64,000 nt of DNA from Apricaphanius iberus. Its lineage: Eukaryota; Chordata; Actinopteri; Cyprinodontiformes; Aphaniidae. A program made the translations under genes and the position numbers. Of the stretch, positions 44,044 to 59,000 are shown piece after piece. Within the stretch, counting starts at the first letter, position 1, and the number at the start of each line of letters is the position of its first letter. The notes beneath the pieces are model-generated. The model was not told the DNA's origin. It saw only the letters and a program-made list of their open reading frames with translations, and ran no database searches. The stretch is from the NCBI GenBank assembly GCA_028564705.1, contig JAPXFQ010002904.1:1798001-1862000 (forward strand), in the 5' to 3' direction.

Positions 44044-47000
44044 TCAGACAGACGTCCTGAGTGCTGCTGGCTTTATGGCGATGCTTCTGTAGGGCTCAGT
44101 CTGACAGGCGCTCACCTCTTTATCCGACAGCAGCTCTGCAGAAACAAATTATGACGGATTTCATAGTTTAAAAAGATCAAAACCAGTTTTAAGTTAGCAG
44201 CTCAAACACACTGAAGATTTTTGCTTTCCTCACCCAGGAGTTTGTTCAGAGTGCACGCTGCAGTACCGCGGTCAGCCTCTGGGGGAAGCAACGACTCAAA
44301 GGTGACTTTACCCAGTCTCTCCTGGGTGGCGATGATCCAACTGGAAATAAGCATGGAAAGTAAATTCTTGAGAAATCCGATTGTTTAATAAGGAGACTGG
44401 GGGCAGCCGGTAAGATCTTTTCTACCCTACAGTTTTTGTTTCTACTCTAGGAGTTGGTAGAGTGCATAGTGAAACATTCATAGCCCTTGAATATTTCCAT
44501 AGATTTATTTTTGGAAGGGAATGGACGTGATGGATCAACACAAAGTAGCACCGAAATCCAATTAAGCTGTAGGAAGACTAAGTTTTGTTCACATAAAGGT
44601 CTATGCTTAATCTGTAGGAGTTTAGGGAATTTTGCAATTATGAATGTGAGAAAGTTTAATATGTATTTAACGTTTGTGGTTTTAACACATGAAAGCATAA
44701 AACTGTACAAATGTGTGAATACTCTTGCAAGACACTCTAAAATGCAAAAAAATAAAATGTTTTCATCATGCTGTTTATATGTAGAACAACCCTGAACCGT
44801 TTTGCACGAGCACCTCAACATGTTCTGTGTGTCGGTCTGAGCCTCGGGCATCTCCATGTTTTCCTCAGCTATAGGCTCCATTGGTGGCTGGAGGTCGTCA
44901 TGTGGAGACCTGAGGACGCACAGAAACTCAGTGGCGTGCTATTTGTTCGTCTGGCTGCCTGTCGGCTCATCAGAAACCCACCATCTGCTGACAGGAGTCA
45001 TCACGTCGCTTCCGGACCGCTCCTCTTTGGACACGTCCAGCATCACGTCCGACACCGCTGCTTACACACAAAAAGTGCACAATGGTGATCCATTTATCTA
45101 TGCTGCCGGCTAATGTGGGAGACGGAGAGAGGACTCACATGAACCCTCTGTGATTTGAAGTCCTGATTCGCTGCTCATCTGTGAGGAGAGAGGAGGGATT
45201 CATCAGATAGGAAGAAGGTTTATAATCTTATTTGTCTCGCCACAGAACTGAGCGCGCTCAGTTCATAGGATGTAAAAGGAGCCTAGCTTATTAAGGGAAA
45301 ATCTAAACACAATCCAATCATACCACTACAAACTCCAACAAAGACTTTCTGGGATCAAAGTGGTGTTTGATAAGAGTCTTTGCCACTTGATTCATGACGA
45401 CCAGCTGAGCGCCTCTAAAAATATCCAACCAACCTCCTTCACGCGCGACTGCCTCCGCTTCCTCTCCGTCCGCAGTACTTCCATGTCCGGCTCCGACTCC
45501 CCTCCTGATCTCTGCGTCGCCCCGCTCTCGCTCAGGATGGCGATGGAGGCCCGCCGTTTCCATAGCGACAGGAGGCTGGGGTGGAGGAGCGCTGCGGAGG
45601 GGGTCAGACGGCAGGTTGACGGTGGGTAATTGTTTTCTTTACCACAGTTGATGATTGACAGATTGCATCAGACGGCGTGCAGACGTCAAAGCAATTAGTG
45701 AGTTTTTTGGGGATTCATTCCCAGCTTTCCTGAAAGCGCCTGCATGATTAAGCTGTTTGTCGAAGGTCTGCAAAGCTATTTTGACACTAACCCGGTTGTT
45801 CGAATGAATCTAGGACAAATCCAGGGAAGCTATTCATGTGAAAATCAATTCTTCCACCTGTTATAGCCACAGGCAAGAGCAGATATTGAGAGGCGTCATA
45901 GGAGAAAACGGGCCAGTTCCAGTTCTTATATAAATGACCAAACACAAAATGACGATTTTGTCTATTAATGACCATAATAACTGGTTATACCACCTTACCA
46001 CTTAATAAATTCGTTTGATTTCAGTCATAATGGATGGTTTTAGATTCTTCTTTGCTACCTCATGCCATAGCATCTGAATTAGATTAAAGCCTGAGCTTTG
46101 ACTAGGCCACTTTAACACCTTCCGAGCTGCACTGATTCCATTTTCATTAACTATCTCTTGTATTCCCAAATGCTATAGGATTGCATTTTTATCATGTTTG
46201 CCAGTTAAAAACAAATTGTCTGACAACGTTTGTTTGTCAGACAGGTATTGTATTACTATAAGTACAGAAAGTACAGTATATTAACTGGAGTGAGGGTTGA
46301 ACCTTGTTACTCACATCCACAGGGGGCGCTGAAGAGTTGAGCAGGAGACGTCCTCTTGGTCACATCCAACAACACCTCCATCTGATAGAGAGAACAAGAT
46401 ATTATCCTCATGGTAATGAGGTGGGATGCTGCAGAACATGACTTGAGACAGAAAAAAGGGGGTTAAGAGTTGGAAGTGAATCACGGCTCCTCAAAGGAAT
46501 TCAAACGGCAGAATAAGAGAGACGAAAGAGAAAAAAAAAAAAAAAAAAAATCAATGAACTGAACTCCAGAGAGTTTAAAGGCAAAGAAAAGAAACCAGGA
46601 GCAGCAGCTTAATTAACAGAAAAGCTGTTGAATCGAAACTTGGACAGCAAGACACTAATTACAGTGGAGCAGCGACTAAATCAGTCAGAGAACCATGTGT
46701 CCTTAAAGTTATTGTTTATGAATTCATCCCCTGGTATCAGTTTCAACAAATTATCAGATTTCTGGTTTTTTAAATAAAATTCTGAGAGTTTGAGAGCAAA
46801 AATATTTATCTTGTTGAGTTTCAATACCTGTATTTGTCATAAATCATGAAATATCACAATAATGGCTCCTGATTCAATTTTACAGCATTTTCTAGCATCT
46901 ATGCCCAACCTTTATTACCTCAATATAAAAATGCTTAACACTGAGATCTGTAAGGTGTGGAGACAATGTTACACTACATAACGATTTTTTTAAAAGTACA

Positions 47001-50000
47001 ATCTGTGATCTATGATTAAAAAAAAAAAAAGAGTAATTAATGAGTGTCTCGTTATCTGAGGGTTCTGCCAGTTTAAACGAGTTGGACTAAAAACTAAGCC
47101 CTGATGAGGCAAATAAAGGTAAAATATGTCATCAAAGCAAACTCTTTTAGATAGTCAGATAAGTAATAAAGCCTGGAAGCTTAAACATTATTCAATGCCG
47201 ATTTTTCCACATGCATCTAGGCTTGATACATATTACTAATATACTAGCCAGAGATCTGGAAATATAAACCTTAATGGGGCCCCGAAGGTATTTTTTTAAC
47301 CATAATTGTTTAAATTAAGCTCCTGCTGTAATTTGTATTGATATATGTGTGATGTACCATATTAAGGGTTTCGATCAGTGGATTTTCAATCTGCTCCTGC
47401 ATTGCTCGGTCTGAGATCTGGACCTCTGGGTCCACAAAGACCAGCTGGCGGCTGTGTCGCCCGCGCCGCTTCCTCAGAGGACGATCGACCACCTGATGGC
47501 AGAGCAAACAGCAAGCTCAGAGAACGGAAGACATTATTGTTTCCTAAAAAATAACCCCAAAAAGATTCTGTTCATGTTTCTCTGTCACCGGCGTTACTGA
47601 TTTCGGCATCATGGAATATAATTATTTTATCTTTAGATATGTAAGGTCTAAACAGGTGGAGTAAATTTAGATCTATTGTTGTGTATTTTCAATTCAGACA
47701 GCTAAAGATGGCGAGATGAGGAACTTCCCCCCAATCTTCTGGGTGCTTCTCTCTTGGTATACGGGAATAAATGTAAGCAAACCAAAACAACAATGAAACT
47801 AAACCGTGTTAAATGTGTTTGTGAACAATTGGGCACAGCTAATGGTTTAGCCAAGGGCTGGGTATTGATTCAACTTTTAAGAATCGATTTGATCCCGATT
47901 CTTAAAGAGTTAGAATCGATTATCAAGATCCAATACGATCCAATTCAATCTCATCCAGTTAGATACTGATATGGGTCAGTGCTATTGAAAACGTTTTTTG
48001 AGCTTTAATCTTAATTATATGTCTGTAATTCCATGACAACACTGGGTGAGAAAGCAATTGCCGTCTGGGCTTTTCCTCCTTATTTGAGCGTTAAAAATGG
48101 CAAACTATTCTAAAAACTAAAATCAAGTCCACCGCTAACAACGCTGTATCCTCAGAACACGGAGCAACGAGTCCCCGTACGATGTCTGACCTCCTCATAG
48201 AGGCTCTCTGTGGCTCTCTCCCCTACGCTCTCCGACGGCATCGCTACATGCTCAGGGGTCATCTCAGGGGCCACGGCCAATGCGGGAACCTCCATGGGCT
48301 CCCCCGTCTCCTCGTCCAGCAGCCACATGCTGTCCTGCTCCGCTCCGAGCATGGTGTCCTTCAGCCTGGACGCAGGGGGACGCACACATGATCATGGGAG
48401 ACGACACAGACGAAGACAACCTTTATTCTACGGGTTTGAAAGTGTCATGGCTCACTGGACGCCAAAGGAAGAGACCCCTTGATCCCCCGTCCTCTCGTTG
48501 GTCCCCTCCTCCTCTTCTGAAACAAGAAACAAACAGTGATACGCCAGCCGTGCAGGTTAGAGTTTAAGCGTTCGCTGTAAGGACCCTCAGAACAATGTTT
48601 TTTTTTGATGACTATTAGTTTGGAGACTCTCATTAACATGAATATTTCAACTAAATAGGAAACACAACAGCTTGCATAGAGGAAAACTCTGTCAAGATGC
48701 CAGATATGTTTTTAGTCATATTTTTATGTCACTGAGAGAAAAGGGTAGTAGGCAACCAGCTGAGCAGCAGTGTGCAGCAACCACTGAAAATAAATTAAAC
48801 TGTAGGAAAACTACATGGGAGATTTAAGCACTGTTAAAACTCTGATATGGGTAACACAATCCTACTTAGTAAAGTGCAATGAAATGTTGGAGAAGTCTTT
48901 TTTTAGAGCAGGAACATAAAAGATGAGAATTGTGTATGTATCTAAAAAGAATCTATTAAATAAATCTGTAATTGTTTTTTTCGCAAAACTTTTTTTTCTT
49001 CTTTTTTTTTTGGGACATTAACCAAAGACAAACATGTATCAAAAAAATCTAGCCGTGAACAAGGCCAAACATCTGCCACGTCGGACGGTCGACTCAACAT
49101 GCGTTGATGCCTAAAAGCAGGTCAGGCTAGTCTAGGTTCTGCCTTCGTTGACTCCACTGAGATGGAACAACTTTCTGGAGAGTCAATCAAAATCAGTCGG
49201 GGTAACGTTATTGTTTTATTAGGTTAGAAACAAAATATACACCAAATACATTCTTTTTTCACCAACAAAGGAAACAGGAAGAAGATTAATCTGATGTAAC
49301 CTGCACCTTTTCTAAACGAAAGACAAGAAAAATATCAAACCCTTTCCTCCCTTTAATTCATTTCAAACCCAGCCCTAAATCCTGTCAAGTCACTTTACTT
49401 CTACTTATAATAAAAGTAATCATGTCGCCAATTTCTATTACCTTAATTCAAACGTCTTTATCTTTTTCATAGCATCTTAATATTTTGTCTTTATACATTT
49501 TTTTTTATTTGCCAATATTTAAATTCAATATTCAAGGAATTCCATAGTTTGACCCCATAAACTGAAACACACTTCTGTTTTAAAGTAGTGCAGACAGATA
49601 CAAATTTAAAGTGATGCCGTCTTCTATGGCAGCCATCTTCTGAAACCTGAGTAAACTAATTGTGTAGCGCTTCGGGTAAAACTCTTTGTTTAGTTTTCCA
49701 TATAACCAATAAGATTTTTAAATCAACTAGATCCTTTAATTTAAGATGACGAGACTTAATAAACAAACAGTTATTAATAATTCGCATTGCCCTTTTCTGT
49801 AATAGAAACAAAGGTTTAATATTAATATTATTATTAGTATTATTAACGTCTTTTTTTATTTATTTTTTTGCAGTTTGTGTAAACCCACAACACACTGAAA
49901 CAATCAAAATTAAAATCTGAAGCACAATAAAAATATGAAACAGCAGCTTCAACTGTACATGCAAAGCCTTCATGATTAAATGATTGTGACTGACAGAGAC

Positions 50001-53000
50001 ACACCTCTTCTGAAGTAATCTGGTTGATCCATCAACAACTGAATCTCTCTGCCTGTTGCTTCAGGAAGCTCAGCTCCATCTAGATCCTGACTCAGAGAAA
50101 ACCAAAAAAATCCCTTTTTTAATAACAAAAAAAAAAAGAATGATCACAAAGAGACAAAGGTAAAGATGTGTACGTAAAGAAAATGGTGAAACATGCAACA
50201 GGTTTCCTGTAGGGTAAAGATAAAAGCTTTAGGAGCCAGGAGGAGCAGAAACGTGAACATCATTTCTGTCTGAGTGCAGCCTGATTTAATTCCGTCCAAT
50301 CTCATTAAGGCAAAATGGACTTCATCAGCTGAGGCTACTTCAGGAGGAACATTATCTGTTTCTGAGTGACAGAATGAGGAGGCTAGTCACATCCACCGTC
50401 TGTTAATCACAGCGCACAGATCTGCCTGCTATTAAGCACTGCAGAGAGGTCGAGCTAATACACAATGAGATGTATTCAAGGTTTGCATCAGCTTTCCTGC
50501 ATGACATGCATCTAGAGTTAATTACATTGTTCTGAATCTGAACATAGACAGGTTTTATGGTATTTCCTTGGAGGGGGCTGGAGGAGATAAGAAAGCAAAC
50601 ATCCATACGGTGCGACAAAGACGTCAAATAGAGTCGCTGTTCGCACACATCCCGGCTCAGTAATTCATCGCGACGGCCGCCGTCCCTAAAAATGATGACC
50701 GAGGTGGTTTCTGAAGATGAACCCTGATGGAGAGTTTACCTCAGCCGTGTTGATGCCAATCTGCTCCTTCTCTGTTAGCGTGATGGCAGCCGGAGGCAAG
50801 ACGAAACCTGGTTGGGGAGAAACGGGCCGAAAGAGAATCAGGCTGTCAGACGCTGATGCATACATTAGGTCAGGTAGTGAAGAGAGAGAAATTAAAGTTA
50901 AATACGATGGCAGACCAAAAACGGAAAATATTATCACTTAAAAGTGTTCTAAATCTGTAAATGAATCTTTCAGTGCAGGAATATTCCATAGCACTGAAAC
51001 AAATCTAAAAATCCAATATTAACTTCTACTATTAAAGTGACCGTGTGTAGTTTTTGCAGTACATCTTTGAAAATAGCCATTAAAATACTATCTAATAATA
51101 ATTACTTGAAGCACTTTAATTGCAAAATATTGGCGGTATTGTAAAATATGACTTTAAAAATCAGTTTTAAAATACATAGGCGCGGGTCCTCTTTTCAGGG
51201 GAAAGCTATACGAGATGACGTCTTTACTTCTACAAGAGCCCGGACGGACAAAGCGCAAGGGACACGCCCGCTATCAAAACATTGATTTCCCCTCAAAATG
51301 CAAAAAAGTTTTGCCATAAATACATTTTTACCTCTTCGCTAGTTCCAAGCGATGAAAGAGACACTGATGTGCTCGTCATGTTGCTGCAAATAGATAATTC
51401 TTAGGGAATTGAGCGTTTGAAAACAGCACTAGTTCGACCTCCGTTGTTGAGTAACTTACTCGAAGACACAGATGCAGCATGCTTGTGATGATTTAGGTAT
51501 GCACTGCCCCCTACTGGCCGAAAATGACACACTGTGCCTTAAACTTATAGTCTAAAAAATTCTCTCCATTAGAAAATGTTTTTTCTAAATAAAAACTTTC
51601 TGTTTTCAGAAAATTTCGTCTTCCTCTATGGTATTTGTTAAGGAGCAAAATATGGATGCACCGATATTGGTATTGGGGCCGATACCGTTCTCACGTACTG
51701 TATCGTATCAGTTAAAGTTAACCGATACCATGAACCGATACTTAAAATGTGGAAAGTTTGCAATAATTTCACAGAAAATGTTTCTTTTTCCTCTTGAAAT
51801 TTTTTGTGTGGTCATTTTTATTTATATTCTTAAAAAAAAAAATCTAATTCGTCGTAATATTCAGATAAGAAAATAAAACCTGTCTTCCAATTCAATGTAT
51901 TTTTTGTGTGGTAGAAGTATCGGTATTGGTACTCGGTATCGGGAACTATTCAAATCCAAGTTTCTGTATCATATCGGTTTGGAAAAAGTGGCATTGTTGC
52001 ATCCCTAAAGTATAAAGATAGGTAATCGTCTGTCCACTACTCCTCTAAATCAGCTCTTTTTTCTTTAGATGGCCATGGAAAATATTAATTTTGTCTCTGA
52101 CTAAGCATTTCTTTATTGATTTTGGTCATGTTTGGTCTGCATTCTACCAGATTTTTGTTCCAAATCCCCTCGTATTCAAACGTTTTCATAATTCCCCGGC
52201 TGTTTGGAACAGAAACATGCCCACAGACAGCATCATACTGTATGTCCTCTCTGAGGTGCTTTCCCACCTATTCATTGTTTGGTTTTCTATCATAGGCCAA
52301 ACTGGAATGTTTGTTGCCAAAAAAGCGTAATGTTAGTCTCATCTGGCCAAAGCACAGAGCTCCAGTTAAAGTCCCAGCGTGGCTCAATAGGTAGAAAACA
52401 ACTGGTTTATATGAAAACTGTCTCTAATGGTGGTTGAGGAAATCCTCCATAAGGTTTGAGGATGTTTCTTTACTTGCCTTAACATCCTCTTTACATGGTG
52501 CTAAGAGAAACATAGGACCTGGACCATATCGCATTTATACCCCAGAGAAAGAGGAAGTCGCTTTTTACCCATTAAAACGTCCAATTTAAAAAATGTAAAA
52601 TATCAATAGCAGAAAATGTTCCAGTTATCATTATTTGAGGGATTGTTAGGGGCAGCAGTAGGCGAGGCACCTGTGACTTTGTTAAAAACAATTACCTTAT
52701 AACAGATTTTGTTCCCCTAATTAATATAAAGTTTAAGATTAAAAGTTGGATTTGGCATTTTTTATGTGATAATGCTACTGCAGTAAAAGCTGAGTGTATT
52801 TTTTGGGGGAGCTTTTACACATCTTATATCCACCAGGGGTGTCAGTAAGTGCGAAAGCGGTTTTATGTTCTTGATTTCCTATAGTTACGCAGAAAATTTT
52901 CTGAAATAAAGCAGAAACTTTCATATAAACTCACCTTCATTGTCTGGGTGTATGTTGGGGGTGGGCACTACGGACCGATGCGAACCCAAATCATCAGTCC

Positions 53001-56000
53001 AGAACTCCGTCTACATAGACACATAAAAACACATGTTTGAGAAATAAAAGTCGGACGCCGGTTGTTACCTTTGCCGAGGAGGCTATGTTTTTGCCATGGT
53101 TTGTTTGTTGATCTGTTTGTTAGATAGCATAAAGTTATAGGTGGATTTCTATGAAGTTTTCAGGAATTGTCCACCATGGGATCAGGAACAAGTGATTAGA
53201 ATTTGGGGCTGATCCATATCACGGTCCGGCTGGGGGACTGAGCTGACTTTGTGGAGGTCTGCACTAGTAATGAGTTATAAAAACGGTACAAGGTAGAGAT
53301 TTTGACACTAACACGATTGTGCAATTTGATGATGTCATCAAGCTGTGACTACATACTTTTTACCAGTTAGGAAAGGAACATAAATACTGATACTGGTGTT
53401 TGTATTTAGACCCGCTGTTTAAAATATGAAGCATTTTTAATTCAAATGTGTGCAGCTTTATTTTTGTGCGATATTAAATTCATAACCAGGTAACCAGGAA
53501 TACATTTTATTGCTCCTTTTAAATGTTTTGCCCTTCAGTTCAAACAATTTCAAAATGGTTTTCTTAACATTTAGCTTTTATTTTATTTAAAATATCTTAA
53601 TCTTTATTGATGTTGGGAAAATATTTGAGTTGCACTTTTTTTTTTTAAATCGGAAAAATATTTGAATACTTATTACGTGCATTTTGCAAAACAAACATTT
53701 TTTTAAACGTCCCACTGCAATTAATCTGAAATGTGGGAACGTTCTTTTCCTCATATATAAAAATAAGAAAATAATATATAACAATAAATATCATTTCTGC
53801 ACATGCTTCAGGTTATACGCAACATAAATTTGAGGCCATATCGCCCATCCCTACTCTGCTTTCTCCAAGTGAATTTATAGTTTTGGAGCTGTTCAGAAAA
53901 GTTGCACATTATAAACCATTTTAAAGATAAAGTTATCGTTAAAACAACAGATAAGAAACATTTCCCTGGGTGTTATCAAGCAACTCACCCTCTATGTTTA
54001 ATACCTAACAATTTAAAGACTGAAATCATGGCTCCATTAAGTATCTGCTGGTTCCCCATGATTTATTTGGTCTAAACAAAGCTTGGGGTGGAATAAAAAT
54101 CTATAATAACAGAACGTGATATCTGGGTTAACCCCAGATGTTATTAACTGAACTTAAAAGTCTGAGAGTAAATCTAAAGAACGCTCTATTTATGATTTAG
54201 GTTTCCTTTTCTTTTTAGACAACTCGTGTCTTCAATGCATTGTGGGTATTTATGTTTTGTAGAATTGAACTCATATCTGTTTTTTTTCCAGAGGGAATTC
54301 AAGAGGAGGAGGTCGAAGTTCAAGTGTTTATGCCACATTTACACCTCAGACTGACTAAGAGGGGTGATCTGCTTCTATGGGTGTGGAACATGCAGCAATA
54401 AAACATAATGGCATCAGGGAGACAACATGGCTGTTAGATGGGATATGTAACTGTGCAAAAGTGTGGCAGGGTAACTGTATAAGGACATTTATCTAACTAT
54501 ATGATTTTCCGCTCTGTATTTAAACTCTGGTTTGATAGAGTGATTAGATTTAACAGGAGGAGGGTTTCCACACAATTTGCATTTCAATAATCTGTACCCT
54601 GATCATGGCTTCTGACTGTATGAGCGTGGTATGGAGGCCATTCCTGGCTGTTTCTATTTGTAATCAGATTACATCAGCTCTCTACACAAAATGTCACCGG
54701 CACTGATAAAAACTGAAGCGCAGCGAGACTGGATGGAAATCATCCATCAGGAGGACATTTCAAGTTTTGCCAAAAGTTCCTGAGTTGGATTTAGGATTTG
54801 ACTTTGACTAGGCCGTTAAACCTAAACCGTTCTGTAGTTCTGGTTTCATGTTTAGGAGGTTGTCTCGCTGGAAAGTGACTCAAGTCATAATCCCTCGTTC
54901 CATCATCCAGTCCCTGCTGAACAAAAGCATATCCACACAGTGCTTCCACCATTATAGTTAGGTCTATCAGAGTAAAGGGTGGATAAATACATATTATCGC
55001 CACTTTTCTGATTTTTATATATACATAAAAAAAAGTTAAAACTAAGTTTCCTTTTCCTTTCGCCTCCCAATTATCCCCTTCCTTGAGTTGGTCCACTGCA
55101 TCATATCTAATTAAAATGCATGAAGTTTTAGGTTATAATGTAAAAAAAAACTGTGGTAAAGTTTAAAGGATTGGATCCTCTCAGAAGGCAGTGTAAATAT
55201 GAGCACTGTTGCTCCTGACACAAAGTGCTCACCTCAGTCCAAGCTGACAATATTTACACACCAAATATTTGATATGAGGAGCAGCTTACTGTGCCGGCGG
55301 ACGTCTTATTTACGTGACACTCTACAGCGGAAGCAAACGGATACCGTGATGCAGTGTGCGGTGAATGTACCAGGGCCAGTTTATAGGGGCTGGGCAGCTG
55401 GTGGGATGCCATCAGGCCAAAGAAGGGGTCCTGAGCCCCCTCCGCTTCCTCCATCATGTTCAGGCAGTCGGGAACATCCAGAGCCATCCTGTCAGAGGGA
55501 GAGAGACACTTTTATCCAACCAGTGGATGCTCAGGACAGGATATATGAATATATAGCTGCTGGTTTAATGGATCCATGAGATACTAAGACTTCAGTGGTG
55601 ATAAATTCACCTGCATTGAGAGATAGAAATTATGAGATATACATGTCAGACATGAAGGATCACATTCTGCTTCTGTTCCATATTGTGGCTTATGAAATAT
55701 AAATGAAGCCCTCTGTGAGAGGAGCTCAGCTCATCCATCAACACGTCGCTAAAATACATATTCTGCTTTTTAACGTCCCATCTTTATTTCCTCTAACAGT
55801 CTCTCCCCATGCGAGCCATGGGCCTCCCTGTGAGGCTGTTCACCTGTCAGGTTCAGCCAGGTCGATTTCTGCTCTCCGTTTAGAGCGGAGCCAACGCTCG
55901 ATGGTTTGTTGAACCTCCTCTGAGGAAAAAAGCAAAGCAAAAACAGTTTTTATTGCTTCAATCATGAGCAATTTTACAAACATCTTCACACTTAACACCA

Positions 56001-59000
56001 TCAGCACATTTAAAGGCTCCGAAACGCTCCTCTGAATCTGTTTAAACGAGATATTACAACAAACACTGGCTGCTCGTTGTCTCTGCTACTCCCGGTCGTT
56101 CACAGTTTTCGATCACGTCTGAGTTCAGTGCGATCGCACATTTCTTGGATACGGGATCGGTAACCAGAGAAACGAGCAAATCGAGACCGGCACTGCGTTC
56201 ATCAGCACCATATTGGCTCGTACATCGCACTGTATCAGGGTGAGTCAGGACGCCAGATTTGAGCGAGGCAGCAGTGTTTGTGTTTTACACCAAAAGAACA
56301 TCCCCCGAAACCAATGGCAAAGGTGTTTTTTTTCACTTTCCTCATACGTTAATTATGAGAAGTGATGATGTTAACTAAGCTACTCCATTTTTATCTCACC
56401 AAGCAAAAAGCCGCACTGCTTGTGGTAGATAATGACCACGCCATACTGCAGCTGAGACGACAGGTAGAGGGAGAAGCGAGGCCTGGGCTGGTTGGGCTCG
56501 AGGGGAGGAACGTGTCCTATCACATAGTCCAAGATGTCGTTGCTGCAACATAAAGCAGAAATAGTTTTTCAGATAAATAATTTCCACAAAAATGAAAGAA
56601 CTCTGAAATTTTGAGATGAATTTTTACCAACGTACAAAAAACAAACTTGAAAACTCTCTGATACTGAGAAGAAACTCTGAAACTTCCATAAAAAAAGGCA
56701 TAAATGTTAAATATTTAAACTACGATACATTTGTTGAAAATCAGGTGTTGCTGACGGAAAAAAATCCTATAAGATATTTTCTAGTGTAAGAGGTCCATGA
56801 AGCGCCTGAAACAGTGAGGAAGAAGCTGCAGGATGGCTACACCAAGTAGCTCCTGTGTGTGACTTTAGTTAGTGCAGCATGATAATTACTTCATGTGGAC
56901 ATGTTGCAGAAATGAAATATCTTCTTCTCAACAAACTAGTATCTTCACATTTGTTTTAAAATAAATTTAACAGTTGAGTTTTCTTTTTCCTTGCAAACTT
57001 CTGACTTTGCAATATAAGAAAGAATCTGGTGTAAATATAAAAAATGTATGGCTTTAATAGTGGAAATCAGCGTTTTCTCCTGAAAATGCATAACTTTGTT
57101 TTTTGGAAAATATATGAAATTAATCACAACATTTTTGAGCTTCTCGGGAGAAATTTTTTTCTTTCTTCTATCTACAAAAGCCTAATGAACTGTAAAATAT
57201 ATGAATATAAATATAAATAAGATTACAGTCCCTTGAGATAGTACTTGTATGTATTTTACGTGGAGTTTATTACATACCTGGTTTTTAGTTATATTGCTAA
57301 TAAAATAACTCCAGTCTCATTTGAGATCATCTAATTGGTAAATAGAGTCCATCTATGTATAACACAGTAGACAGATGATAACTATAAGCACAGGTAGGGA
57401 AATATAATGACGAGAAATTTGAGGCACTCCCTCCACATATCTGGCTGTTTTGGAGGGTAACACGCTGAAGTGTAAGTATCTCTAAATTATCCTGCACAGT
57501 TACAGATTCTTTAAATCTGAGTCTGCCATTTTTATTTTTCAACAACACAGTACTTTAGTTTTTACATGGTCTTATCTTAATTCTTTAATTAATTACTTAA
57601 TTCATTCATTCATTAAATAATTAAAGATGCCAGCTAGGACGAGGAACACGAAGACGTAAATAGATCTAGTCGTGTACCGGTGGATGCATCAGAATAGTAT
57701 TGTGACGTCTTTGGAAACGTAGCCGAAGCATACGATGATGAGGACCAAAACTTTCAGAGGCTTATTTAAGCTGTTCATGAACTTTTTTATGGGCTTTATT
57801 ATTGTGTTGGACAAACCACTTTATTGGAAGACTTTAATCGGATGTAAAAAGACAGTTTTCATTCGAGATTAATCGTTTCTGTTCCGTTTTATTGGACTAC
57901 AACGGGGTAAGTTTCACATTTTATCTCATGCGAATAAGTGCAGGTGTGTGTGTGTCTTTGTTGGCAAAAGTGCTCGCTATGTTTACAGTTATAATTGTAT
58001 CCATGATTGGTATATATTAGAATCAAAAGACTCTTAGCTGCAAACACAGAGGTGTTGATTCACCATCGTCCTCTCAACTCCTCAAAGCCTAAGAAGGCAG
58101 CTGGAGCGGAGCAGCAGCTTGTGACCCGCCTAGTGGAGCTGCTACGTCACAAAAGCAGTGTGTTTTAAACTTCGTTTTAATGTCTTCTAAACATACTCAG
58201 AGACATGAATACAGAAATACTAAGAAATGCAATTTTGAGTTTATTTTTCCAAAGATATGTCCCCTAGCATCAGAAAAATGCCACAAAAGCAGGTCAACAA
58301 CACACACAAAAAAAACAGATTTAGCTATTTAAAGAATGTATCTACTCTTTTTTATTAGGCGTTCTACTTTTGCTCAATCTAGAAAGCTTTGGTCAGCCTG
58401 TTGTCTGAACAGGTTTGGTTTAACATTTCGGATTACAATTTTGAATGACAAAAAGAGGCAGTAGGTTTCTGAGACCTCTTACCCATACATATAAACTTAT
58501 TCATGTAGATTATGTAGTATTTCTCATTATTATTGGGGGGGGGGGGTTAAGATTAGATTAAATATAATACATGTAAATTGAGATGTTAACATGTCACAAT
58601 AGTTATGAGACTTTAAGAGTTTTCAGTAGAGGCTTCTTCAGATTTGCTACCAGACTGACTGCTACTAGAGATCCTTCCTGCCTACAGCATCATCCATAAA
58701 AAAAACTATCAGAAAATACTTCAACGATATGAGTTATAACGACATTTAATCACCTTTTGGGAACAGTTACGAACTTCATGCTAAACCACAGCATTAATAT
58801 CTCTCTTTTCATATTTCTCGCTCTTACCACGTCCGTTTTACATTGACCCTGAGTAACTCCCTGCGAGTGACCCGGATACCTCCTGTTGCTGCTAACCTGA
58901 ATAAATAAATAAACAAAACACATTGACCATTTTTAAAATAATCTTTAGCTAGCTCGGATGCTATGTACACATTTTATTACCTGGAAGTGTTGTTAAACTT

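Noticed and set aside
46309..46330. CTCF site at CCACAGGGGGCGCT
   Set aside because: Only the 3' half of the CTCF core fits, the 5' half is out of register by one base, and the bases are part of rec8 exon 12 coding sequence and its donor.
52091..52330. Open frames on both strands in rec8 intron 6
   Set aside because: They fall in a decayed DNA-transposon fragment, with no splice signals or conserved protein motif.
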